Shown here piece after piece: positions 16,560 to 25,209 of a stretch of 39,910 nt of DNA (its first letter is position 1; every line of letters begins with the position of its first letter). Where the stretch lies: positions 1 to 39,910 of the forward strand of contig CALUOX010000012.1 in the NCBI GenBank assembly GCA_944322375.1, read 5' to 3'. The translations under genes were made by a program, and so were the position numbers. This stretch comes from an uncultured Alistipes sp. (lineage in GTDB: Bacteria; Bacteroidota; Bacteroidia; Bacteroidales; Rikenellaceae). The notes beneath the pieces are model-generated. The model saw only the letters and a program-made list of their open reading frames with translations, ran no database searches and was not told the DNA's origin.

Positions 16560-17513
16560 ATGCGGAAATTTACCTGTGTCGCCGATATCGGCGATCTGAA
16601 AGCGGCAGTAGCCGAAGCCTTGGAGGTCAAACGCGACCGTTTTGCCTGTCAGCATCTGGGACGCAACAAGACCCTGCTGATGCTCTTTTTCAACTCCAGC
16701 CTGCGGACACGGCTCTCGACGCAGAAGGCGGCAATGAATCTGGGTATGAATGTCATGGTGCTCGATGTCAATCAGGGCGCCTGGAAACTGGAGACCGAGC
16801 GCGGCGTGGTGATGGACGGCGACAAGGCCGAACATCTGCTGGAAGCGATTCCCGTGATGGGGTCCTATTGCGATCTGATCGGCGTGCGGTCGTTCGCACG
16901 CTTCCAGAACAAGGCCGAGGATTACGAGGAGCGCGTCCTCGAACAGTTCATCCGCTATTCGGGACGTCCGGTCTTCTCGATGGAGGCCGCGACGCGCCAT
17001 CCGTTGCAGAGCTTTGCCGATCTGATCACCATCGAGGAGTACAAGACCAGGGAGCGTCCGAAGGTGGTGATGACCTGGGCGCCGCATCCCAATGCGCTGC
17101 CGCAGGCCGTGCCCAACTCCTTTGCCGAGTGGATGAATGCGGCGGGGTACGACTTCGTGATTACCCATCCCGAAGGCTATGAGCTCGATCCGCGGTTCGT
17201 GGGTAACGCCCGTGTGGAGTATGACCAGCGTCGGGCGCTGGAGGGTGCCGACTTCGTCTATGCCAAGAACTGGGCAGCCTATGCCGATCCCAACTACGGC
17301 AAGGTGCTGAGCCGCGACCGCAGCTGGACGGTCGATACGGAGAAGATGGCGCTTACGAACAACGCCTATTTCATGCACTGCCTGCCCGTGCGGCGCAACA
17401 TGATCGTCACGGACGAGGTGATCGAGTCGCCGCGCAGTCTGGTGATTCTCGAAGCGGCCAACCGCGAGATTTCGGCACAGGTGGTGCTCAAACGCCTGCT
17501 GGAATCGCTTTGA
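16560..17513 (+). CDS. argF': N-succinyl(acetyl)-L-ornithine carbamoyltransferase
   Basis: 317-residue transcarbamylase acting on acylated ornithine rather than free ornithine. The start at 16560 (MRKFTCVADIGDLK) matches the Bacteroides fragilis enzyme as I recall it; an 18-codon upstream extension lacks support. Carbamoyl-phosphate binding SSLRTR (46-51), ATRHPLQ and HCLPVRRNMIVTDEV are present, and the distinctive WAPHPNALPQAVPNSFAEWM and THPEGYELDP mark the acylornithine subfamily. Residue 90 (GDKAEHLLEAIP) is alanine. The B. fragilis N-succinyl enzyme has Pro90, N-acetyl enzymes have Glu, and published substitution of that Glu by Pro, Ser, Val or Ala gives succinylornithine activity, so succinylornithine is the predicted substrate. 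It is separated from argD by the 100-bp array. Confidence 0.95.
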   Translation: MRKFTCVADIGDLKAAVAEALEVKRDRFACQHLGRNKTLLMLFFNSSLRTRLSTQKAAMNLGMNVMVLDVNQGAWKLETERGVVMDGDKAEHLLEAIPVMGSYCDLIGVRSFARFQNKAEDYEERVLEQFIRYSGRPVFSMEAATRHPLQSFADLITIEEYKTRERPKVVMTWAPHPNALPQAVPNSFAEWMNAAGYDFVITHPEGYELDPRFVGNARVEYDQRRALEGADFVYAKNWAAYADPNYGKVLSRDRSWTVDTEKMALTNNAYFMHCLPVRRNMIVTDEVIESPRSLVILEAANREISAQVVLKRLLESL

Positions 17514-17769
17514 CGCAGTCGGGGGGGGCGGCGGAAAATCTGTCACACGGTGCATCCACCCCTCGCCCCTGACGTTTTGGAGAGTGGAAGGGGTGGACGA
17601 AAACGGAAGAGTCGCGGTTCAGCCGCCGATGTTCCGAAATGGCGGACGTATTGGATCGCCGAAAGAGCGGCGGACAGCGGACGTGCAACCGGAAGATGGG
17701 TGAAGAGCCAAAGTCTGGGAACCTGTAACGGAAAAGACGAACAGTTTGGAAAGAGAGAAGCAGCAAACG

Positions 17770-18561
17770 ATGGCACAAAAGAGTAACGGAATGATTACGG
17801 TCGTAAAGATCGGCGGCAATGTGATCGACTCTCCCGAAGCGACGGCCCGTTTCGTGGCGGACTTCGCGGCACTCGAGGGTCCGAAGATCCTCATACATGG
17901 CGGCGGCAAGCTCGCTACGCGGCTCTCCGCGCAGTTGGGGATCGAGAGCCTCATGATCGACGGACGGCGCGTGACCGATCGCCAGACGCTCGACGTGGTG
18001 ACGATGGTCTATGCGGGACTGGTCAACAAGCAGCTTGTCGCGGCGTTGTCGGCGGCCGGATGCCGTTCGATCGGATTGTCGGGAGCCGACGGCGATGCCA
18101 TCACCTCGGTACGCCGTGCCGTCGGTGAGGTCGATTACGGCTATGTGGGCGACATCGCGCCCGACGGCGTGCGGAGCGATCTGCTTGCATCGCTGCTCGA
18201 TGCGGGACTGACGCCCGTCTTCTGTGCCATCACCTGCGACGGGCATGGCACGCTGCTCAATACGAATGCCGACAGCGTGGCTTCGGCCGTGGCTGTTGCG
18301 GCGGCGCGCATCGCACCGACACGTCTGGTCTTCTGTTTCGAGAAGCGCGGCGTGCTGCGTGATGTGGAGGACGAGGCGAGCGTCATCGCCGAGATCACCC
18401 CCGAATCGTATGCCGCGCTGCGGGCCGGAGGTGTCATCAACAAGGGCATGCTGCCCAAGATCGACGGTGCGTTCCGCGCCATCGACGGCGGCGTGTCGTG
18501 CGTGGTGATCAAGCGGGCCGACGAACTGCTCTCCGAGAGCGGCACCACGATCCGGAAGTAG
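17770..18561 (+). CDS. argB: N-acylglutamate kinase
   Basis: 263-residue amino-acid kinase that phosphorylates N-acetyl- or N-succinylglutamate. Motifs: VVKIGGNVID, ILIHGGGK, RVTDRQTLDVVTMVYAG, LSGADGD, NTNADSVASAVA and the C-terminal GGVINKGMLPKIDGAFRAIDGG. The ATG at 17770 is used; an in-frame TTG at 17746 is the only earlier choice. The 256-base spacer after argF' (17514-17769) shows no recognised element. Arginine feedback residues could not be assessed. Confidence 0.95.
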   Translation: MAQKSNGMITVVKIGGNVIDSPEATARFVADFAALEGPKILIHGGGKLATRLSAQLGIESLMIDGRRVTDRQTLDVVTMVYAGLVNKQLVAALSAAGCRSIGLSGADGDAITSVRRAVGEVDYGYVGDIAPDGVRSDLLASLLDAGLTPVFCAITCDGHGTLLNTNADSVASAVAVAAARIAPTRLVFCFEKRGVLRDVEDEASVIAEITPESYAALRAGGVINKGMLPKIDGAFRAIDGGVSCVVIKRADELLSESGTTIRK

Positions 18562-18659
18562 AGCCGATGCAGGGAGCGCGCCCGACCGGATGGCGATGGA
18601 AGATGCCGCTTGCGGAGTGATCGACTGTTGAAATCGAAAAAGAAACGGAATAAGGAGAG

Positions 18660-19736
18660 ATGCGGAAAATGGATCTGAAAACGCTGCAGGACGAGGCGGT
18701 GGCCTTGTTGGAGCGTCTGGTGGCGACGCCTTCGGTGTCGCGCGACGAGGGACGCACGGCCGATCTGCTCGCGGCCCATCTGGCCGCGCACGGCGTGACG
18801 GCCGAACGGCTCCATAACAACCTCCATGCGCGTTGCGCACATTTCGATCCCGCAAAGCCGACACTGCTGCTCAATTCGCATCACGATACGGTGCGCCCGG
18901 CCGCGACATGGACGCGCGAACCCTTCGCGGCAACGTGGGAGGGCGACCGTCTCTACGGTTTGGGGGCGAACGATGCCGGCGGATCGGTGGTCGCCCTGAC
19001 GGAGACGTTTCTGCACTATTATGACGTCGAGTTGCCGTTCAACCTTGTGCTGGCCCTTTCGGCCGAGGAGGAGTGCATGGGCGAACACGGCTCGCGGGCG
19101 CTGCTGCCCGTATTGGGGCCGATCGACATGGCGCTGGTGGGGGAGCCGACCCGCATGCAGGCCGCCGTCGGAGAACGGGGACTGGTGGTGCTGGACTGTA
19201 CGGCGCACGGCAAGGCCGGACATGCGGCCCGCGACGAGGGGATCAACGCCCTCTATCTGGCGCTTGACGACATTGCATGGCTGCGCGGGTATCGTTTCGA
19301 CCGCCAGTCGTCGCTGTTGGGGCCCATTCGCATGACGGCGACGCAGATCGAAGCCGGAACGCAGCACAATGTCGTGCCGGCGGAGTGCCGCTTCGTGGTG
19401 GATATCCGCACGACGGATGCCTATACGAACGAAGAGACGGTCGAGATTGTCCGCCGCCACATGCGTTCGGAGGTCGTGCCGCGTTCGACGCGCATCCGCG
19501 CCTCGGCTATTGACGAGAACCATCCGCTGGTGCGGGCCGCTGCGGCGCTCGGAATCGGATGCTTCGTCTCGCCCACGACGTCGGACATGGCCCTCATGCC
19601 CTTCCCGTCGCTCAAGATGGGGGTCGGCGATTCGGCACGCTCCCATACGGCCGACGAATATGTCGAACGGCAGGAGATCCGCGACGGCGTGGCAACCTAT
19701 ATCGAATACATTGCACAACTGGCCAAATATTTTTGA
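18660..19736 (+). CDS. argE: N-acyl-citrulline/ornithine deacylase (M20 family)
   Basis: 358-residue zinc-dependent M20 hydrolase. With a transcarbamylase that works on acylated ornithine, its expected substrate is N-succinyl- or N-acetylcitrulline, releasing citrulline for argG. Metal-site motifs are LLNSHHDTVRP, GLGANDAGGSVVAL and LSAEEECMGEHGS; dimerisation-domain KAGHAARDEG and C-terminal TSDMALM and GVGDSARSHTADEYV follow. AAGGAG lies just before the ATG at 18660; the ATG at 18669 is an alternative. The gap to argH is three bases. No argJ is present, so the pathway is linear and spends the acyl group. Confidence 0.9.
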   Translation: MRKMDLKTLQDEAVALLERLVATPSVSRDEGRTADLLAAHLAAHGVTAERLHNNLHARCAHFDPAKPTLLLNSHHDTVRPAATWTREPFAATWEGDRLYGLGANDAGGSVVALTETFLHYYDVELPFNLVLALSAEEECMGEHGSRALLPVLGPIDMALVGEPTRMQAAVGERGLVVLDCTAHGKAGHAARDEGINALYLALDDIAWLRGYRFDRQSSLLGPIRMTATQIEAGTQHNVVPAECRFVVDIRTTDAYTNEETVEIVRRHMRSEVVPRSTRIRASAIDENHPLVRAAAALGIGCFVSPTTSDMALMPFPSLKMGVGDSARSHTADEYVERQEIRDGVATYIEYIAQLAKYF

Positions 19737-19739
19737 GAA

Positions 19740-21044
19740 ATGGCGAACTTATGGGACAAGGGGTTTGAACCCGACGAAATGATCGAACGTTTTACGGTGG
19801 GCGACGACCGTCGTCTGGACATGCGGCTGGCACGCTACGATGTCGAGGGGTCGATGGCGCACATCCGGATGCTGGAGCATATCGGCCTGCTCACGGCCGA
19901 CGAACTGAAGACGCTGTTAGGCGGACTGGAGCAGATCCGCGACGAGATCGCCGCCGGCAAGTTCGAAATCGAGGAGGGGACGGAAGATGTCCATTCGCAG
20001 GTCGAACTGCTGCTTACGCGGCGGCTGGGTGAAGTGGGCAAGAAGATTCATGCCGGACGGTCGCGCAACGATCAGGTGCTGGTCGATCTGAAGCTCTTCC
20101 TGCGCGATGAACTGCGCAACCTGGCGCACGACGCGCGGCAGGTGTTCAATCGGCTGCAGGAGCTCAGCGACCGTTACCGCGACGTGTTGATGCCTGGATA
20201 TACGCATCTGCAGATTGCCATGCCGTCGTCGTTCGGACTGTGGTTCGGCGCCTATGCCGAGACGCTGGTCGATGACCTGCAGGTGATGGCTGCCGCCCAT
20301 GACATTGCCAACCAGAATCCGCTGGGTTCGGCCGCAGGGTACGGCTCGTCGTTCCCGCTCGACCGCACAATGACCACACGGCTGCTGGGCTTCGCCGACC
20401 TGAACTACAACGTCGTGGCGGCGCAGATGAGCCGCGGAAAGAGCGAGCGCGCCGCAGCATTCGGCATCGCGGCCGTGGCCGCTACGCTGGGCCGCTTTGC
20501 CATGGATGTATGTCTGTTCATGAGTCAGAACTTCGGCTTCGTGTCGTTCCCCGACGAGCTGACCACCGGATCGAGCATCATGCCGCACAAGAAGAATCCC
20601 GATGTCTTCGAGATCATGCGCGGCAAGTGCAACCGGCTGCAGTCTGTTCCCAACGAGATTGCACTGTTGACGACAAACCTTCCGTTGGGGTATCACCGCG
20701 ATCTGCAGCTGCTCAAGGATATTCTCTTCCCGGCGACGACGACCCTGCACGATTGTCTGACGATGTGCGACTTCATGTTGCAGCATATTCGTGTGCGCCG
20801 GGATATTCTTGACGATGCGCGTTATGACTACCTCTTTACGGTGGAGGATGTCAACCGGCTGGTTTTGCAGGGCGTTCCGTTCCGTGAGGCCTATCGCCTT
20901 GTGGGACGGCAGGTGCAGGAGGGCAGCTATCGGCCGACGCGCGAGGTGCATCATACGCATGAAGGCAGCATCGGCAACCTCTGCAATGACCGTATCCGCG
21001 CCAAGATGGATCGTGTGATGGCCCGTTTCGACCCGAAACAGTGA
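19740..21044 (+). CDS. argH: Argininosuccinate lyase
   Basis: 434 residues; splits argininosuccinate into arginine and fumarate, the last step of the operon. Conserved segments are EDVHSQVE, KIHAGRSRNDQVLVDLKLFLR, PGYTHLQIAMPSSFG, the superfamily signature GSSIMPHKKNPDVFEIMRGK and HHTHEGSIGN. Length is slightly short of the E. coli enzyme (457) but usual for Bacteroidota. It follows argE after three bases and is followed 63 bases later by a strong terminator, marking the end of the operon. Confidence 0.96.
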   Translation: MANLWDKGFEPDEMIERFTVGDDRRLDMRLARYDVEGSMAHIRMLEHIGLLTADELKTLLGGLEQIRDEIAAGKFEIEEGTEDVHSQVELLLTRRLGEVGKKIHAGRSRNDQVLVDLKLFLRDELRNLAHDARQVFNRLQELSDRYRDVLMPGYTHLQIAMPSSFGLWFGAYAETLVDDLQVMAAAHDIANQNPLGSAAGYGSSFPLDRTMTTRLLGFADLNYNVVAAQMSRGKSERAAAFGIAAVAATLGRFAMDVCLFMSQNFGFVSFPDELTTGSSIMPHKKNPDVFEIMRGKCNRLQSVPNEIALLTTNLPLGYHRDLQLLKDILFPATTTLHDCLTMCDFMLQHIRVRRDILDDARYDYLFTVEDVNRLVLQGVPFREAYRLVGRQVQEGSYRPTREVHHTHEGSIGNLCNDRIRAKMDRVMARFDPKQ

Positions 21045-21106
21045 CGCTCCCGCCAGTGATGGCGGTCATGACCAACCTCCCGCAGAGAGGCAGGAAGATG
21101 AAAACA

Positions 21107-21146
21107 GGCGGCGATCTCCCGTGGGGAGGTCGCCGCTTGTCTTTTG
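21107..21146 (+). terminator. Rho-independent terminator of the arginine operon
   Basis: A 13-bp stem (21108-21120 with 21124-21136, one G-T wobble) with a three-base loop, followed by TTGTCTTTTG. It lies 63 bases after the argH stop. Confidence 0.85.
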
Positions 21147-21161
21147 TCCACGGTCGGAGAG

Positions 21162-21216
21162 TTTTGGCCGGGTTTTGGCCGGGTTCTGGATGGGTCTTGG
21201 TTGGGCTTTGGTTGGA
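21162..21216. repeat. 11-bp tandem array, five copies
   Basis: TTTTGGCCGGG at 21162 and 21173, then TTCTGGATGGG, TCTTGGTTGGG and CTTTGGTTGGA at 21184, 21195 and 21206. Copies decay in one direction. The rest of the 437-base gap (21217-21481) shows no recognised feature until TATCTTGCGG at about 21466-21475, a loose match to the -7 box very close to the next start codon. Confidence 0.75.
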
Positions 21217-21481
21217 ACCGGTTGTGATCGGTAAGACTGACAGGACCGGTGCGGCGGTGGAGAGCGGGATGGATGTACGACTGCCGCCGGATTGGAATTT
21301 GTCGATCGGTACGCTCGGCAGGACTGGTTCCCGTGGCGGATCTCAACGTGTCGGGGTTTCTTCCGGTCGAAATTTTCCATGCGGCAGGGTGCGTCGATGA
21401 TTGAGCGGGACCCTGTCATTCTGTTCGGAATCGTCGCCGGAGCACGCTCCGTATTCCGATTTTTCGTATCTTGCGGATGCA

Positions 21482-21886
21482 ATGAATGACGATCGAACAA
21501 CTCCCGACTGGATTGAGACGCTGGCCCCCGACGAAATATTCGTCTTCGGCAGCAATCTTCAGGGCCTGCATGGCGGTGGCGCCGCACGACTTGCCCACAG
21601 GGCGTTTGGTGCCCGATGGGGCGTCGGGGTCGGCCCGACAGGCCGTTGTTATGCCATCCCGACCATGCAGGGCGGAGTGGAGACCATCCGCCCTTATGTC
21701 GAAGACTTTATCGACTATGCCGCCCGACATCCGGAGAGCCGTTTCCTGGTAACTGAAATCGGCTGCGGCATCGCAGGTTTTACCCCTTGTCAGATCGCGC
21801 CTCTGTTCCGTCGTGCAGCGGCAATGCGGAATGTCTCTCTGCCGCGTCGTTTCCGCGACGAGCTGGAGCGGAGCGACAGGCAGTGA
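21482..21886 (+). CDS. Conserved protein of unknown function, FGSN...GCGIAGF type
   Basis: 134 residues, no signal peptide or membrane segment. The ATG at 21482 is preferred; an upstream extension to 21401 adds residues without family character. The recognisable pattern is DEIFVFGSNLQGLHGGGAA near the N-terminus, GRCYAIPTMQGG in the middle and VTEIGCGIAGFTPCQIAPLF near the C-terminus. Glycine-rich loops of this kind resemble nucleotide or ADP-ribose-binding macro-type folds. I recall homologues carrying a phage tail-sheath (A1S_2505) label, which does not fit a 134-residue protein here with no phage neighbours. Function is not assigned. It stands alone between the arginine terminator and the minus-strand AraC gene. 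Confidence 0.75.
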   Translation: MNDDRTTPDWIETLAPDEIFVFGSNLQGLHGGGAARLAHRAFGARWGVGVGPTGRCYAIPTMQGGVETIRPYVEDFIDYAARHPESRFLVTEIGCGIAGFTPCQIAPLFRRAAAMRNVSLPRRFRDELERSDRQ

Positions 21887-22121
21887 AGTATGCGGCGGCA
21901 GGAGACCGTGCCAGGTGAGAAGATGCGGCAAACGGCAAGCTGCAGGTAACAGGTAACGGGAAATGCGGGCGGACCTGTTGATTGGAGAACCTCCGAAGGC
22001 GGGTTTGAAAAGCGGGGCCGGAGGTGCCGGCTCTTGCTTTGCAGCGGCATGGATGGAAGGGAAGAGGGTCCCTTCTCTTCGGTCATGCAGCATGTCCACC
22101 GTCCGTATCGGCGTCGAAGTA

Positions 22122-23042
22122 TCAGAGCGTCAGCGTGTCGGGAATCTCGGTCAACCGGCCCTGCGTCAGATCCCGATATTGATTGGGCGTGATTCCCGTC
22201 TTTTTCTTGAAGACGATGTTGAAGTGTGAGGCGTATTCGAATCCGCTCTCGAAAGCGATCTCCTGGCATGTGAGGGCGGTGTTGGTCAGCAACTCCTTGC
22301 TCCGGTTTATTTTCAGCTCCAGCAGGTATTGTGCCGGAGCAAATCCCGCATATTGGCGGAACAGCCGGCGGAACCGCGAGTAACTCATGCAGATGCGTGC
22401 GGCGACCTCCTGGCATGACAGGTTTCTGTTGAAGTTGTCCTGCATGATGATTTTAGCCTTGTTGAGCTGTTCGGCGACCTGCATGTCCTCCAATGTGGTC
22501 TGTTTGTGCTCGGCATAGGCGAAGCCCAGCAGGAGGTTGACGATTCCTGCCAGAATCTGTTGAAAGCCCGTTTCCTGCCGGTGAGCGGTCTCCAGCGCCA
22601 GTTTGTAGAGATTGATGATCTCTTCGTGGTAGCCGACATTGAAGAGCGGGCGCCGGGGATTGAGAAAGCCCGCTTCGACCTTGCGATCGATGTCGGGACC
22701 CCGGAATCCGATCCAGTATTCGTGCCAGCCGGTGCGTTGGGAGGGGTGGTAGCTGTGCCATTCGCCCGGGAAAAGCAGCATGAACTTCCCGCCGCCCGTG
22801 AAGGAGATCTCACGTTGGGATTCCGAAATGAACGATCCGTCACCCCGTGAGATGTAGATGAGCTGATATTCGTTCAGTCGCCGTCCCTTTTCGATTGAAA
22901 AGAGATAACGCACCGGATGGTTCGAGGGCGGATAGGGGGCATGCGGTTCGATGAACTGATGTCCGGTCGTTGTGACGACCAGGCCCCAACGATTGTCCTG
23001 TTCATTGGCAAACAGGTATTTGATGTGCGTGGCAGATTCCAT
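22122..23042 (-). CDS. AraC-family transcriptional regulator
   Basis: 306 residues. An N-terminal cupin-like sensor (about residues 20-150; LIYISRGDGSFISE, FMLLFPGEWHSYHP) is followed by a C-terminal double helix-turn-helix (about 205-300; LSCQEVAARICMSYSRFRRLFRQYAGFAPAQYLLELKI and CQEIAFESGFEYASHFNIVFKKKTGITPNQYR). This is the architecture of sugar- or glycan-responsive AraC activators. It is transcribed away from glpABC across a 552-base gap with a promoter in each direction, so glpABC is its most obvious candidate target, but no binding site was identified. The 235-base gap to the preceding gene shows no feature. Confidence 0.92.
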   Translation of the reverse strand: MESATHIKYLFANEQDNRWGLVVTTTGHQFIEPHAPYPPSNHPVRYLFSIEKGRRLNEYQLIYISRGDGSFISESQREISFTGGGKFMLLFPGEWHSYHPSQRTGWHEYWIGFRGPDIDRKVEAGFLNPRRPLFNVGYHEEIINLYKLALETAHRQETGFQQILAGIVNLLLGFAYAEHKQTTLEDMQVAEQLNKAKIIMQDNFNRNLSCQEVAARICMSYSRFRRLFRQYAGFAPAQYLLELKINRSKELLTNTALTCQEIAFESGFEYASHFNIVFKKKTGITPNQYRDLTQGRLTEIPDTLTL

Positions 23043-23227
23043 TGTCTCTGTTGTTTGCAGCAGCGTCCGTCCGTATTCTGACCCGGTTGTGATACGGGTG
23101 TTTCGGTGCGGATTGTCGTGTGTGGCTGACGGTCCGGGCCGGTCTTTCCACCGTTCTTTTTCCTTTTCCGCCCGCCGGTATCGGCAGGCGGAAAGATCCG
23201 TAATCTCTCCGCCTCCGATCCTGACAC

Positions 23228-23258
23228 CAAAGATAATAATATAAATTTAAGGAAAAAA
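23228..23258 (-). promoter_or_regulatory. Promoter of the AraC-family gene
   Basis: Minus strand TATCTTTG (23235-23228) matches TAnnTTTG; a TTTTTT tract (23258-23253) lies 17 bases upstream at about -33. The start near 23221 would give a leader of about 180 bases. Confidence 0.6.
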
Positions 23259-23458
23259 GATCGACGCGCAGATCGGCTGGCGTTTGATCGATTCTCCGCC
23301 CCTCCCCTTATTGATTGAGTATCGTTGTCGCAGGTCGTTTGCGGAGAATTTCCGGAGTCTTTTCCCTGCGGTTCGAACTTGTTGTCGGACCTTGTGTTGT
23401 TTCGTGATCTTTCGTTTTGAGGCAAATATGTTTTATGGTGAAATTTTTGCGGTTTTAT

Positions 23459-23489
23459 TTTGAAATCTTCGGGTTTATGCGTTCCTTTG
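23459..23489 (+). promoter_or_regulatory. Promoter of glpABC
   Basis: TTTG (23459-23462), 19 bases, TTCCTTTG (23482-23489): one mismatch to TAnnTTTG with ideal spacing. The start near 23497 gives a leader of about 100 bases to the glpA ATG. The 23043-23594 gap holds this and the divergent araC promoter; no operator was recognised. Confidence 0.7.
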
Positions 23490-23594
23490 CATCGATGATT
23501 GGCACTTTTGTCCGATGAAGTACTCCCCGGACAGGGATCTCGGACCGGATGCCAATATGCAGTGCGCTATAAATCAACGAAATACTCCTCATAT

Positions 23595-25205
23595 ATGACT
23601 AAACAATTCGATGTGATCATCATCGGTGGCGGCGCTACCGGAGCCGGTGTGGCGCGTGACTGTTCGTTGCGCGGCATCCGGGCCCTGCTGCTCGAACGCT
23701 CCGATATCGCTACCGGCGCTACGGGCCGTAATCACGGCCTGCTGCACAGCGGTGCCCGTTACGCCGTTACCGACCGCGAATCGGCCGAAGAGTGTATCAA
23801 GGAGAACATGATCCTCCGCCGGATCGCAAGCCACTGTGTCGATGAAACCGACGGACTGTTCCTCAGCCTGCCCGAAGACGGACTGGAATTCCAGTCGAAA
23901 TTCGTCGATGCGTGCCGCGCTGCGGGAATTCGTGCCGAGGTGATCGATCTCAAAGAGGCGCTGCGACTCGAACCGTCGGCCAATCCGGCCCTGATCGGTG
24001 CCGTGCGTGTCCCCGACGGCTCGGTAGATCCTTTCCGCCTGACCATGGCGAACATCATCGATGCGCGGGCGCACGGTGCCGAGATCCTGACTTATCATGA
24101 GGTGCTGGATTTCATCCGCGAGCAGAACCGTATCGAAGGGGTCGTGGTGCTCAACCGCAAGACGGGCGAGAAGTGCGAATATCGTGCTCCGGTTGTCGTC
24201 AATGCCTGCGGTATCTGGGGCCACGAGATCGCCCGCAAGGCCGGTGTAACGGTCAACATGCTTCCCGCCAAGGGGTCGCTGCTGATCTTCGGCCATCGCG
24301 TCAACAACATCGTATTGAATCGTTGCCGCAAGCCTGCCGATGCCGATATTCTGGTGCCGGGCGATACGATCTCGCTCATCGGCACCACGTCGAGCAAGGT
24401 GCCCTTCGACGAGGTGGACAACATGTATGTCACGGCCGATGAAGTCGATCTGCTGCTGCGCGAGGGTATGAAACTTGCGCCGTCGCTGGCTCATACGCGC
24501 ATCCTGCGTGCCTACGCCGGTGTGCGGCCGCTGGTGGCCTCGGACGACGATCCGAGCGGCCGCAGCGTGAGCCGTGGTATCGTGGTGCTCGACCACGCCA
24601 CGCGCGACGGGCTGGAGGGCTTCATTACCATTACGGGCGGCAAGTTGATGACCTATCGTCTGATGGCCGAATGGACGACCGATCTGGTCTGCAAGAAGCT
24701 CTCGCTCACGGCACGTTGTACGACCGCCGAGGAGAAGCTGCCCGGTTCGCGCGAACCCGAGGCCGAGGTGAGCCGGCGGATGATCTCCGTTCCGGTGGCA
24801 CAGCGCGAATCGTCGATCTATCGTCACGGCGACATGGCCGAAAAACTGCCGAACGGCGATGCGGCCCGGCGTTCGCTCGTCTGCGAATGCGAAGAGGTGT
24901 CGGTCGGCGAGGTGGAATATGCGCTCAAGGAGCTGGATGTGAACAATCTGGTCGATCTGCGCCGCCGCACCCGTGTGGGGATGGGTACGTGTCAGGGCGA
25001 GTTGTGCGCCTGCCGTGCCGCCGGCGTGATGGCCGGTGCAGGCAAGTATTGCGTGCAGCGCGCCAAGGAGGATCTGGTGCAGTTCCTCAACGAGCGCTGG
25101 AAGGGCATGGCTCCCGTAGCATGGGGCGACACGTTGCGTGAAAGTGAATTCACGATGTGGATCTATGCGGGGGTATGCGGTTTGTCGAATCAAAAAACGG
25201 AATAA
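23595..25205 (+). CDS. glpA: Anaerobic glycerol-3-phosphate dehydrogenase, subunit A (FAD)
   Basis: 536-residue catalytic flavoprotein that oxidises glycerol-3-phosphate to dihydroxyacetone phosphate as part of the membrane-associated GlpABC complex. The ATG at 23595 directly precedes the FAD-binding fold (FDVIIIGGGATGAGVARDC); a 32-codon upstream extension is unsupported. GRNHGLLHSGARYAV and TITGGKLMTYRLMAEW are typical of GlpA/GlpD. The C-terminal BFD-like [2Fe-2S] domain (about residues 428-475) has CECEEVSVGEV and MGTCQGELCACR. Length matches E. coli GlpA (542). glpB follows after four bases. Confidence 0.95.
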   Translation: MTKQFDVIIIGGGATGAGVARDCSLRGIRALLLERSDIATGATGRNHGLLHSGARYAVTDRESAEECIKENMILRRIASHCVDETDGLFLSLPEDGLEFQSKFVDACRAAGIRAEVIDLKEALRLEPSANPALIGAVRVPDGSVDPFRLTMANIIDARAHGAEILTYHEVLDFIREQNRIEGVVVLNRKTGEKCEYRAPVVVNACGIWGHEIARKAGVTVNMLPAKGSLLIFGHRVNNIVLNRCRKPADADILVPGDTISLIGTTSSKVPFDEVDNMYVTADEVDLLLREGMKLAPSLAHTRILRAYAGVRPLVASDDDPSGRSVSRGIVVLDHATRDGLEGFITITGGKLMTYRLMAEWTTDLVCKKLSLTARCTTAEEKLPGSREPEAEVSRRMISVPVAQRESSIYRHGDMAEKLPNGDAARRSLVCECEEVSVGEVEYALKELDVNNLVDLRRRTRVGMGTCQGELCACRAAGVMAGAGKYCVQRAKEDLVQFLNERWKGMAPVAWGDTLRESEFTMWIYAGVCGLSNQKTE

Positions 25206-25209
25206 CGAT

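Noticed and set aside
23499-23594. 32-codon N-terminal extension of glpA.
   Set aside because: It begins at the predicted transcription start and adds residues absent from GlpA; the FAD fold starts right after the ATG at 23595.
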